A DNA stretch of 56,398 bases from Chitinophagaceae bacterium UBA1953 (GTDB taxonomy: Bacteria > Bacteroidota > Bacteroidia > Chitinophagales > Chitinophagaceae): assembly GCA_002336115.1 (NCBI GenBank), contig DDEN01000014.1, positions 1-56,398 of the forward strand, given 5' to 3'. A program made the translations under genes and the position numbers. The notes beneath the pieces were generated by a model. That model worked only from the letters and a program-made list of their open reading frames with translations, was not told the origin of the DNA and did no database searches. Below are positions 8,646 through 16,590 of this stretch, one piece after another. The stretch's first letter is position 1; each line of letters begins with the position of its first letter.

Positions 8646-9917
8646 TCAGGAATTGTTAAAGCTTACATTGAAAGAATGTAAACTATCAGCGTAGTTATAA
8701 GTAATATCAGCTTTATACAAATTGCAAATCCGCTTGGCAATCTCAAGACCAAGGCCAACGCTATTGGCATCAGCCGTTTGCTTTTGAAAACGCTGAAAAA
8801 GCCGGGATGCATCTAACGACTTTGTATTGCCTGTATTGCTGATATTAAATTGATTGGGTTCAATGATTATATTAATTCTGCCGCCGTGCACATTATGACG
8901 GATGGCATTTGACAGTAAATTGCCAATCAGAATTTCAATCAATGTTTGATTGGCATTTATTACAGCATCACCAGCCACTCTTGTATGAAGTGATATATTT
9001 TTTTGATTGAGTGCATTCTTATATTGTTCAGCCAGTTTTTGAACTGTGGTATCAATGTTTACGGCTTCCTTAATGTTAAACTGGTTATTCTCAATTTTTG
9101 AAAGTAAGAGTAGTGTTTTATTTAACCGGTTCATCCGCTGACCTGCTTCAGATAGTTCTGTAATGAGGTCTGCCTGGTCGCTGGTAAGCGGTGTAGTTTG
9201 CATCAGCAGTTCAACCTTACTCTGAAATACCGCCAATGGAGTCTGCATTTCATGTGAGGCATTCTCCGTAAACTCTTTCTGCGAAAGATACACTTCATGA
9301 TTTCTATTAGTGAGATTGCTGATAGTTTTATTCAAATCAGCAAATTCATCAATTTCGGTTTTTTCCAGTTCGATACTTTTTTCGCTTTCTATTTTGTATT
9401 CATGCAGTTTACCTAATGTAACATAAAACGGTTTCCAGAGTTTTTTGGAATGATACCGGGTGATAAATAACAAACCCACAATTATGAGTACTAAAATTAT
9501 TGCCTGCACCATTACTATGCTGAATATCAAATTATCGTTATCTACCAGGGATTTACTTATCGTAATGTTGTACCATTCATTATTCAGCACTACGGTGCTT
9601 TCTAAAACCCGATGTGGTACATTTTCTTTTGCAATAGAATCAAAAAATGAAATGGTATAGATGGAATCTTTTATCCTTTTTGTGTTTGCAGGTTTGATAT
9701 GAATATCAGGTTCAAAAACCTGGAAATACTCAAACGGTTTGTTTACAATTACCTTTTCCATCTTTGCCACCAGGTCAGCTTTCTGGGCTACAAGGTCCTC
9801 GTCAACATCTTCAGCAACAATACTTGTCAGCTCAAAATAGAAAACCGGCATTGATACAAACAGTACCAATACTGAATATACAATATATCCTTTCAGCGAC
9901 TTGTTGAGTAATTTCAT
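8646..9917 (-). CDS. Sensor histidine kinase of a two-component system
   Basis: 423 residues. A first membrane span (about 12-30), a periplasmic sensor of about 100 residues, and a second span (about 130-152) are followed by a linker and the kinase core. The H box is ENASHEMQTPLAVFQ with the phospho-acceptor His; the N box is LLSNAIRHN and the G2 region is SVGLGLEIAKRI. It lies 3 bases after the response regulator gene on the same strand, forming the expected pair. The signal sensed is unknown. The neighbours (htrA downstream, porin operon upstream) could make it an envelope-stress system, but nothing in the sequence proves this. Confidence 0.92.
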   Translation of the reverse strand: MKLLNKSLKGYIVYSVLVLFVSMPVFYFELTSIVAEDVDEDLVAQKADLVAKMEKVIVNKPFEYFQVFEPDIHIKPANTKRIKDSIYTISFFDSIAKENVPHRVLESTVVLNNEWYNITISKSLVDNDNLIFSIVMVQAIILVLIIVGLLFITRYHSKKLWKPFYVTLGKLHEYKIESEKSIELEKTEIDEFADLNKTISNLTNRNHEVYLSQKEFTENASHEMQTPLAVFQSKVELLMQTTPLTSDQADLITELSEAGQRMNRLNKTLLLLSKIENNQFNIKEAVNIDTTVQKLAEQYKNALNQKNISLHTRVAGDAVINANQTLIEILIGNLLSNAIRHNVHGGRINIIIEPNQFNISNTGNTKSLDASRLFQRFQKQTADANSVGLGLEIAKRICNLYKADITYNYADSLHSFNVSFNNS

Positions 9918-9920
9918 TCG

Positions 9921-10595
9921 TTAAATATCAAACTTATAGCCCATTCCGTAAATGGATTTTATATAATCTTCACAACCGGCCTGCACCATTTTCTTCTTCA
10001 GGTTCTTCATGTGGGCATAAATAAAATCAAAGTTATCAAACACATCTGCTTCATCACCCGAAAGGTGTTCCGCAATAGCATTTTTAGAAACTACCCGGTT
10101 TTTATTTGAAACAAGATAAAGTAACAGGTCGTATTCTTTTCTTGTAAGGTCAACTCCTTTACCATTTACTGAGATTGTTTTGGCAAGGGTATCAATAGTA
10201 AGTTCATTCAACACAAGCACTTTATTCCCATCAAATCTTCTGCGCCGGATAACTGCCGCAATTCTTGCACTCAGTTCAGAAAGATGAAATGGTTTTGCCA
10301 GGTAATCATCTGCGCCAAGATTTAACCCGGCAATTCGGTCATCAATAGAATTTTTAGCTGAAATAATTATTACACCATCCGTTTTGTTATCGGCCTTTAA
10401 TCCCTTCAGCACATTCAGCCCATTTCCGTCTGGCAGGGTAATGTCAAGCAATACACAGTCATAGTCAAAAGACTCTGTTTTATCCAACGCCGTTTTAAAA
10501 TCAGGAGCAATTTCACACAGATAATTCTCCTGCTTCAGGTAGGCCACTATGCTCTTACTAAGCTCTTTTTCGTCTTCTACTATCAGTAATTTCAT
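9921..10595 (-). CDS. OmpR/PhoB-family response regulator
   Basis: 224 residues. The receiver domain has the acidic pair (VEDEKE), the phospho-acceptor Asp in CVLLDITLPDG, the conserved Ser/Thr in IIISAKNS and the Lys in LAKPFHL. The C-terminal winged helix (about residues 125-224) has the family ending 'IKSIYGMGYKF' and the 'LTRKEYDLLLYL' segment. It binds DNA once phosphorylated by the adjacent kinase. A TACCTTTA-like box, close to the Bacteroidota -7 consensus, lies about 20 bases upstream of the start. Confidence 0.94.
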   Translation of the reverse strand: MKLLIVEDEKELSKSIVAYLKQENYLCEIAPDFKTALDKTESFDYDCVLLDITLPDGNGLNVLKGLKADNKTDGVIIISAKNSIDDRIAGLNLGADDYLAKPFHLSELSARIAAVIRRRRFDGNKVLVLNELTIDTLAKTISVNGKGVDLTRKEYDLLLYLVSNKNRVVSKNAIAEHLSGDEADVFDNFDFIYAHMKNLKKKMVQAGCEDYIKSIYGMGYKFDI

Positions 10596-10665
10596 CTCAA
10601 AGTTTTCATAAAATAAAGGTACAATTCTGAAGGGATTCTGAATACTGAGATAAAAGAACGGAACT

Positions 10666-11892
10666 TTAGAAATAGGTACTCACCCCAAACTGAAACCCCG
10701 CCAGCTTAGCTGCTGGATTGCCTAAAATATCTTTTTGCCAGTTGTACCGATAGTTCAAACGAATTACTGTTTGTGCTGTCGGCCGCCAGCTGATTGCTGG
10801 AATAATGGAGAATAGTTCATCACTGATATTATCACCAGTTGATTTGAACTTTCCTTTGTTCCAATCTACATATTCAATACGTAAAGCTGCATTGATAACT
10901 GATTTTTCAAAACCGAAAACAGGTTTTTCAATAACCGGTTGCACAAAGTCAATAAACCCACCTTGCTGTTTTCTGCCGAATTGTTCGGTGTAAGTTTCAG
11001 GAACATCCACATTTACCCATGCCCATTCAGCATTAATGAATGTGTTAATTTTTGGAAGTGTAGTATTAAAGTCTATTGCATAGATATTTACTCTTCTCTT
11101 TATATCCAACTGCAACCCATCATCCTGATATTTATTGTAAATACCACCCATGTATGAAAGCCCCAATTCACCAATTTTCCGGTTTTTTACAGCAATTTTT
11201 CCGGTGAACAATGGGCTGCCATTAAAACTTTCTTCAAACCGGTTTTTGTTTTCTTTACTGGCCGGCAGAAATGTTTTGTTCTCTGCGTTATCAATAATTT
11301 TATCATCAAAGCCATTGGTAAGGTAGGCTTCATAAGCATATACCCAATCTTTGGTATATTTTTTACCAAACACACCAAATCCCACATTGCTCCAGGTTGC
11401 AGGAAGCATTTGAGTGGCCGAGACAGGGCGGTCAATAAATTCCCATTTGGGACCATCATGATTTTGATTGAATGCACCGATGGGGTTCATAACAATTCCG
11501 CCTCTCATGTTTAGCAAAGGGGCAAATTCGAAATCAACGGATGCAAATTCAATATTGATTTCTTTGGTGCCGTCTTCAAATTCAATCTCACTCAAAAACT
11601 TTATTCGTTTGGAAATGGAAGAAGATACAAACAAAGTCAATCTTCTCATTTGAAACTGGTGGCCTTCAGAAACTCCATCTTGCTGTAAATATTGATAATT
11701 GGCTTCCGCATAACCACCTAAGGCTACAGGCAGTTTTCCTAACTGAAGAAAGGGACGGGTATAAACTGCATCCATGTTTAATAACAATCCGGAAGTATCC
11801 TTTACAGTTCTGCGAAGCAATGCAGGGTCAACCTGTGCAACAGCAGTAGAGGAAAAGAAAATGAACGTCAATGATGAAATAAATAGTCTCAT
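10666..11892 (-). CDS. OprP-like outer-membrane porin
   Basis: 408 residues. A signal peptide ends in AVAQ. The rest is a run of alternating amphipathic strands with aromatic girdles: YAEANYQYLQ, FQMRRLTLFVSSSISKRIKF, SEIEFED and a final strand FQFGVSTYF ending in Phe. The layout (RRLTLFV, then acidic 'SEIEFED', then 'VGGIVMNPIG'-like turns) resembles phosphate-selective or generic carbohydrate porins of the OprP type. Its start overlaps the Rieske gene stop by 4 bases (ATGA type), so it is the last gene of the di-heme/Rieske/porin operon. Substrate unknown; the operon context suggests an ion or metal complex. Confidence 0.75.
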   Translation of the reverse strand: MRLFISSLTFIFFSSTAVAQVDPALLRRTVKDTSGLLLNMDAVYTRPFLQLGKLPVALGGYAEANYQYLQQDGVSEGHQFQMRRLTLFVSSSISKRIKFLSEIEFEDGTKEINIEFASVDFEFAPLLNMRGGIVMNPIGAFNQNHDGPKWEFIDRPVSATQMLPATWSNVGFGVFGKKYTKDWVYAYEAYLTNGFDDKIIDNAENKTFLPASKENKNRFEESFNGSPLFTGKIAVKNRKIGELGLSYMGGIYNKYQDDGLQLDIKRRVNIYAIDFNTTLPKINTFINAEWAWVNVDVPETYTEQFGRKQQGGFIDFVQPVIEKPVFGFEKSVINAALRIEYVDWNKGKFKSTGDNISDELFSIIPAISWRPTAQTVIRLNYRYNWQKDILGNPAAKLAGFQFGVSTYF

Positions 11893-12329
11893 GTTTTTCT
11901 CAAATCAATAAATAGTTGGTTATTGTTAATCGTCACAGGGAAAGTTCTTAAATCTCTGTCAGCAGGTCCACTGGTTACTCTGCCTCTATTATCATACTCG
12001 CTACCATGTGCAGGGCACTGAAGATAATCACCAGCTACATTTAGTTCCGCACCCTGGTGAGCACACTGCATCCACACGGCTGAGTAATCTGTTTCACTAA
12101 ACCGGTACACACAAATCGGGAACAGCAACTCGTCGTTTCGTACTACAATGTATAAGCGGTGCTTATTTGCTTCTTTTAGCGAAAATTCTTTTACATCTAT
12201 TACTATTCCGTCTTTTATTAATTTACCATTGGTAAATTTTGTAGCAGCGCAGGAACTTAAAAGTGCAGCGACAGAGGATGCACCTACACAAGCGGCACAG
12301 GATTTAAGTATAAAATCTTTTCTGTTCAT
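11889..12329 (-). CDS. Rieske [2Fe-2S] lipoprotein
   Basis: 146 residues. The N-terminus (MNRKDFILK, then a hydrophobic stretch ending LLSSC) looks like a lipoprotein signal with a Tat-like but non-canonical RK pair. The Rieske cluster motifs are complete: CAHQGAEL (CxH) and CPAHGSEYD (CxxH), about 16 residues apart. It therefore carries a periplasmic [2Fe-2S] centre and probably passes electrons. It is 10 bases downstream of the di-heme gene and overlaps the porin. Unlike bc1 Rieske proteins it has no cytochrome b partner nearby, so it is probably not part of a standard respiratory complex. Confidence 0.88.
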   Translation of the reverse strand: MNRKDFILKSCAACVGASSVAALLSSCAATKFTNGKLIKDGIVIDVKEFSLKEANKHRLYIVVRNDELLFPICVYRFSETDYSAVWMQCAHQGAELNVAGDYLQCPAHGSEYDNRGRVTSGPADRDLRTFPVTINNNQLFIDLRKT

Positions 12330-12339
12330 TTATAAAATG

Positions 12340-13536
12340 CTACAACGATTTTAAAAATTGTATTAGATTATTTCTTTCTTGAGCAGAAAGCTGTTGAAAT
12401 CGCTGTTTACTTTGTTGTGCTTCGCCGCCGTGCAGCAGTATCGCTTCTTCAATACTCTTAGCCCTTCCGTCATGCATGAGAAAGTATTGTCCCCCTTGTG
12501 ATTTTGGAGATAAACCCAATCCCCAAAGTGGCGGAGTTCTCCATTCAAATGTTTTGGCGCTGCCTTCCGTATATCCATCATCCAACCCCGGCCCCATATC
12601 ATGTAACAGTAAGTCTGTATAAGGATGAAAAGTTTTATTGGATAATGCAGCAATAGTTGAAAACCCTGTATTTAGTGTTTGCTTGTGACAATTTTCACAA
12701 CCAGTTTGTATAAATATGTTTTTCCCCTGAACTACCTCAACATCACTTTGATTTCTTTGAATGGGAGCTTTCAATGTTTGCAGGTAAAAGACAACATTAT
12801 GTACCGTTACATCAGAAACTTCGGGGTCAATATTCAATCCGGTATAAACATCTTTTGGCTGAAATATTGAAGTAATACCTATGTCCTGATTGTAAGCATT
12901 TACTGTTTGGTGTAATAGATTATAAGCTGCAGCCTTTTTACCAAAGCGATGAATGTACTTGCCGTTTCTTGGAATGGCGAAGGAGAAAGGGGTTACAAAC
13001 GAAGGCAGGTTTTCATAGTTGGGTACACCGCTAATACCATCCCCATTTGTATCATTAGGGTCAGCCATTAACAATATATCTGCGTCGGAGACCAATTCAA
13101 GAAATCCCAAACCTGTGTTGGCAGGCGGTGTGAACTGTGAAAACGTAGCACCTGCAGGTATTCGTTCAGGTGTATAGCCGGGTAATGCCCTGTTTTGTAA
13201 TTGCGGGCCACCCAAATTAAGGAACTGGTTTCCACTGCTATCAATTTGCCCAAACCTTGTAAGTGTGGTAAAAGGATGGCCCTTGCCATCACCAGCATGG
13301 CAACTGCCACAACTGGTGGCTACGAAGATGGAGCCTAAACCCGTCTGAGAGGTAAATATTTCGTCATTAAAGGCCACATCACCTGCAAGGAACCGTCGGT
13401 TCTCCTCGTAGCTGAGCCCCTCAACAGGACCATCTAACAGCTCATTATCGGGTGGGGCTTTAGGCAACAGTTTTTGGCAGGCGACTATGCCGATAATCAT
13501 AAAAATTAATGCTGATATAACCCTAAGTTTATTCAT
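12340..13536 (-). CDS. Di-heme c-type cytochrome oxidoreductase (DUF1111-type) lipoprotein
   Basis: 398 residues with a lipobox (IGIVACQK). Two haem c attachment sites are visible: CGSCH near residue 76 and CENCH near residue 284. Flanking segments 'GDGKGHPFTTLTRFG', 'NGDGISGVPN' and a C-terminal 'FEWRTPPLWGLGLS...FLMHDGRAKSIEEAILLHGGEA' are typical of the di-heme, peroxidase/MauG-related DUF1111 family. Members are periplasmic electron-transfer proteins, often beside iron-uptake genes. It is the first gene of the operon and faces dtxR across two DtxR-like boxes, so metal-dependent repression is likely. Confidence 0.88.
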   Translation of the reverse strand: MNKLRVISALIFMIIGIVACQKLLPKAPPDNELLDGPVEGLSYEENRRFLAGDVAFNDEIFTSQTGLGSIFVATSCGSCHAGDGKGHPFTTLTRFGQIDSSGNQFLNLGGPQLQNRALPGYTPERIPAGATFSQFTPPANTGLGFLELVSDADILLMADPNDTNGDGISGVPNYENLPSFVTPFSFAIPRNGKYIHRFGKKAAAYNLLHQTVNAYNQDIGITSIFQPKDVYTGLNIDPEVSDVTVHNVVFYLQTLKAPIQRNQSDVEVVQGKNIFIQTGCENCHKQTLNTGFSTIAALSNKTFHPYTDLLLHDMGPGLDDGYTEGSAKTFEWRTPPLWGLGLSPKSQGGQYFLMHDGRAKSIEEAILLHGGEAQQSKQRFQQLSAQERNNLIQFLKSL

Positions 13537-13549
13537 ATCTCTACACTGG

Positions 13550-13557
13550 CAAAAGTA
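13550..13557 (-). promoter_or_regulatory. Putative -7 promoter box of the di-heme operon
   Basis: On the minus strand the sequence reads TACTTTTG, an exact match to the Bacteroidota -7 consensus TAnnTTTG, 14 bases before the di-heme start codon. A DtxR-like box abuts it on the upstream side. No clear -33 TTTG was found at the usual distance. Confidence 0.5.
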
Positions 13558-13560
13558 AAT

Positions 13561-13599
13561 AATTAGGCTAATTTAATACATTAATTAGACTAACCTAAT
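13561..13599. promoter_or_regulatory. Two DtxR-like operator boxes in the divergent promoter region
   Basis: Box 1, AATTAGGCTAATTT (13561-13574), and box 2, ATTAGACTAACCTAAT (13584-13599), are both dyads with TTAG/CTAA half sites like the TTAGG..CCTAA operators of DtxR/IdeR/MntR regulators. Box 1 touches the minus-strand -7 box of the di-heme operon. Box 2 lies just upstream of TATACTTG (13608-13615), a 7-of-8 match to a -7 box for the dtxR gene. Binding would thus repress both directions. Confidence 0.68.
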
Positions 13600-13647
13600 T
13601 ATATTTTTATACTTGTTTCTTTATCTTCATGTAAATATTTTAAAACA

Positions 13648-14301
13648 GTGCATTCATTTACAGAAGAAAACTATCTGAAAGCCATTTATAAATTACAGGA
13701 AACCAACGGTGAAGTGGTAGCTACTTCAGCACTTGCCCAGGTAATGGGGGTGCATGCCCCATCTGTAACTGACATGCTTAAAAGGATGTCCGGAAAGAAA
13801 CTGGTTACCTACCAAAAGTCAAAAGGCTTTAAGCTAACAGAAAAGGGTAAACAAGTAGCTGTGGGCATTATTCGTAACCATCGCCTTTGGGAGGTTTTCC
13901 TTGTTGACAAATTGGGGTATAAATGGGATGAAGTGCATGACCTTGCCGAACAATTAGAGCATATACACAGCGAAGACCTCACTAACAAACTGGATAAATT
14001 CCTTGGCTTCCCCAAAGCCGACCCTCATGGCGACCCGATACCAGATGCTAATGGGGTACTTCCTAAATCGAAAGCTGTCTTGCTATCTACTCTTAAAATT
14101 GAGGAGCAGGGTACGTTTACAGGTGTTACAGACCATACACCGGCATTTTTGAATTATCTGGACAAGGCAGGCATATCGTTAGGTAACACGGTAAAAGTAA
14201 AAGCCATTGAAGAGTTTGACCAGACTTATACAATACTGGTAAACAGAAAAAAAGAGGCAGTAATCAGTTTTAAGGTTGCCAATAGTTTATTGATGGATTA
14301 A
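13648..14301 (+). CDS. DtxR/MntR-family metal-dependent transcriptional repressor
   Basis: 217 residues, starting at GTG 13648. An N-terminal winged helix begins 'FTEENYLKAIYKLQE' and holds the recognition region 'HAPSVTDMLKRMSGKKLVTYQ'. A metal-binding/dimerisation domain follows (HRLWEVFLVDKLGYKWDEVHDLAEQLEHI, with the usual H, E and H ligands), and a C-terminal FeoA/SH3-like domain runs from about residue 145. Family members bind Fe(II) or Mn(II) and repress uptake genes when metal is plentiful. It is probably self-regulated, because an operator-like dyad overlaps its promoter region, and it probably controls the divergent di-heme operon. Confidence 0.92.
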   Translation: MHSFTEENYLKAIYKLQETNGEVVATSALAQVMGVHAPSVTDMLKRMSGKKLVTYQKSKGFKLTEKGKQVAVGIIRNHRLWEVFLVDKLGYKWDEVHDLAEQLEHIHSEDLTNKLDKFLGFPKADPHGDPIPDANGVLPKSKAVLLSTLKIEEQGTFTGVTDHTPAFLNYLDKAGISLGNTVKVKAIEEFDQTYTILVNRKKEAVISFKVANSLLMD

Positions 14302-14318
14302 TTGCACTTCGAGACTGT

Positions 14319-16373
14319 CTAAAACTTCATCCGTTGTATTCTCACTGCATTTAATATTGCCAGCATTGCTACTCCAACATCAGCAAATACGGCCTCCCAC
14401 ATGGTGGCAAGTCCACCGGCTCCTAATACTAATACAATTGCTTTCACTGCAAAGGCAAGAATGATATTTTGCCAAACGATTTTCTTTGTCTGCTTACTAA
14501 TGTTTATTGCCATAGCTATGCGGCTGGGTTTATCATCCTGTATCACTACATCTGCTGTTTCAATAGTGGCATCACTTCCTAAACCACCCATAGCAATACC
14601 AACATCACTTAATGCAACTACAGGGGCATCATTTACGCCGTCACCTACAAAGGCAACGGTTTCGTTGCGGTCTTTAATGGCTTTTACTTTGTTCACTTTA
14701 TCTTCTGGTAATAAATCGCCGAAGGCATTATCTATTCCTAATTTATCTGCCACAAATTTTACAACAGTAGATTTATCACCACTCAGCATGGTTGTTTTTA
14801 CATTCATGCTGTGCAACTTGTTTACTGCTTCTTGTGCATCTTCCTTTATGCTGTCGGCTATTGTGAGATAGCCTGCAAACCTTTTGTCGTAGGCAATTGC
14901 AATCAAGGTGTAAACTATTGTTGAAGGGTCAATATCGTACTTGATGGAAAATTTATCCATCAATTTAAAATTACCCACTAATAACTCTTTGCTAAGTACT
15001 TCGGCTTTCAATCCATGCCCTGCAATTTCTTCTGTATTGATTAATTGTATGGCTGCATTTACTTCACCAACGTATTGATGGATGGCCGTTGCGACCGGAT
15101 GGGTGCTTTGGCTTTCCAAAGCATTTACCATTTGCAGTATTTCATCTTTATTAAACTCCGGTTTGATGTTTACTTCCTGTACTTTAAAAATACCTTCTGT
15201 CATAGTTCCGGTTTTATCCATCACTACATTTTGAATATTGGCAATTATGTCTAAAAAGTTGCTGCCCTTAAATAATATTCCGTTTTTACTGGCTGCGCCA
15301 ATGCCGCCAAAATATCCCAAAGGAATAGAAATAACCAATGCACATGGGCAAGAGATAACTAAAAATACCAATGCCCGGTAAAGCCATTGATTGAAAACAT
15401 AATTTTCTATAAACAACATCGGTACTACACAAATAAGAACTGCTAACAGAACAACAATGGGAGTATAGATTTTTGCAAACTTGCGGATAAATAATTCAGT
15501 TGGGGCTTTCTGTGCGGTGGCATTTTGCACCAGTTCCAAAATCTTTGAAAGTTTGCTATCGGTGTAAGCGGTGGTGACTTTTACTTGTGCAACAGTGTTC
15601 AGGTTTATCATGCCAGCCAATACGGCTTCTCCTTTGGCCTTTGTATCGGGTTTGCTTTCCCCTGTAAGTGCCGCTGTGTTGAATGATGCTGTTTCAGAAA
15701 TCAGTTCACCATCTAATCCTAATTTTTCACCTGACTTTAATTGTATGATGTCGCCAATGTTTACAGTTTCTGCTTTTATTGTTTTGGGTTGATTATTTTC
15801 TAATACTGTTACTTCATCAGGCCGCTGGTCAAGTAATGCTTTGATATTTGATTTTGCCCTTTTTACTGCTAATGTCTGGAACACTTCACCCACTGCATAG
15901 AACAACATAACTGCCACGCCTTCGGGATATTCGCCAATGGCAAATGCACCGATTGTTGCAATACTCATCAATAAAAATTCAGAAAATATTTCTCCCTTGC
16001 CAATACTTTCAACCGCTTCTTTTAAAACAGGAAAGCCTACAGGCAAATAAGCCGATACATACCATACTATACGAATCCATCCGGTAAACCATGATTGCGG
16101 AATCCAGTTGTCAAATGCAATAGCTGTTAGCAATAAGGCAAGGCTGATAATAGCTGGCAGAAACATTTTTAATGTACTGCTGTTTTCACCACCTGAATGG
16201 ATATGTCCGTCTCCTTCCTCATGGTCATGGTTGTGTCCATCATCATTGCTATGGCTTTCTTTGAGCAATTCTTTTGCCCCTGCTTTGCTATAAATTTTTT
16301 CTTCCTGTGTACAACAAGTCATTCTGCCTTTTGCATCATAAGTATGTCTGTGATTGGGGTCTGTGTTTATCAT
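14319..16373 (-). CDS. P1B-type heavy-metal ATPase, Zn/Cd/Co class
   Basis: 684 residues. In place of an HMA domain the N-terminus has a CC pair (MTCCTQ) and a His/Asp/Glu-rich stretch (about residues 40-60) that could bind metal. Core motifs are complete: the actuator TGES (~237-240), the transmembrane metal site CPC (342-344), the phosphorylation site DKTGT (Asp386), the HP dipeptide (THPVA) and the hinge GDGVNDAP. In the last spans, 'FAVKAIVLVL' and 'FADVGVAML' carry the Lys and Asp typical of the Zn/Cd (P1B-2) subgroup rather than the Cu subgroup. It exports metal from the cytoplasm to the periplasm. It converges on dtxR and is preceded by a terminator and a tiny peptide gene. Confidence 0.93.
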   Translation of the reverse strand: MINTDPNHRHTYDAKGRMTCCTQEEKIYSKAGAKELLKESHSNDDGHNHDHEEGDGHIHSGGENSSTLKMFLPAIISLALLLTAIAFDNWIPQSWFTGWIRIVWYVSAYLPVGFPVLKEAVESIGKGEIFSEFLLMSIATIGAFAIGEYPEGVAVMLFYAVGEVFQTLAVKRAKSNIKALLDQRPDEVTVLENNQPKTIKAETVNIGDIIQLKSGEKLGLDGELISETASFNTAALTGESKPDTKAKGEAVLAGMINLNTVAQVKVTTAYTDSKLSKILELVQNATAQKAPTELFIRKFAKIYTPIVVLLAVLICVVPMLFIENYVFNQWLYRALVFLVISCPCALVISIPLGYFGGIGAASKNGILFKGSNFLDIIANIQNVVMDKTGTMTEGIFKVQEVNIKPEFNKDEILQMVNALESQSTHPVATAIHQYVGEVNAAIQLINTEEIAGHGLKAEVLSKELLVGNFKLMDKFSIKYDIDPSTIVYTLIAIAYDKRFAGYLTIADSIKEDAQEAVNKLHSMNVKTTMLSGDKSTVVKFVADKLGIDNAFGDLLPEDKVNKVKAIKDRNETVAFVGDGVNDAPVVALSDVGIAMGGLGSDATIETADVVIQDDKPSRIAMAINISKQTKKIVWQNIILAFAVKAIVLVLGAGGLATMWEAVFADVGVAMLAILNAVRIQRMKF

Positions 16374-16397
16374 GTTCCTGTTCTTTGATATTGATAA

Positions 16398-16432
16398 TAA
16401 AAAAGGTTGCAGACATTTCTATCTGCAACCTT
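16398..16432 (-). terminator. Intrinsic terminator between the 27-residue peptide and the metal ATPase
   Basis: An 11-bp perfect stem, AAGGTTGCAGA (16403-16413) with TCTGCAACCTT (16422-16432), and an eight-base loop. On the minus strand the tail reads CCTTTTTTATTAT. It lies 24 bases past the tiny ORF and 25 bases before the ATPase start, so the ATPase must have its own promoter or depend on read-through. Confidence 0.85.
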
Positions 16433-16455
16433 CTATTGAAAAAATGTAATTGTTG

Positions 16456-16539
16456 TTAAGCCCTGAAAGCACTTACCATTCCTAAGACGGAAGCCAGCAT
16501 TACTACACACTTCCAGCAATTGAGCCTGTTCATTTTCAT
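16456..16539 (-). CDS. 27-residue hydrophobic peptide
   Basis: A small ORF with ATG at 16539: a basic start (MKMNRLN), a Cys pair spaced as CWKC, then a hydrophobic stretch VVMLASVLGMVSAFRA ending at the stop. It has the look of a single membrane span or a short signal-like peptide. It is followed 24 bases later by a strong terminator and lies 51 bases after the CzcB gene, so it fits the last position of the czc operon. No family recognised; it could be a regulatory or metal-binding small protein, or untranslated sequence. Confidence 0.48.
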   Translation of the reverse strand: MKMNRLNCWKCVVMLASVLGMVSAFRA

Positions 16540-16590
16540 TTGTATAAATTTTATGGATGTAAAAATACATAGCTGCTGCTTTAAATTTTG

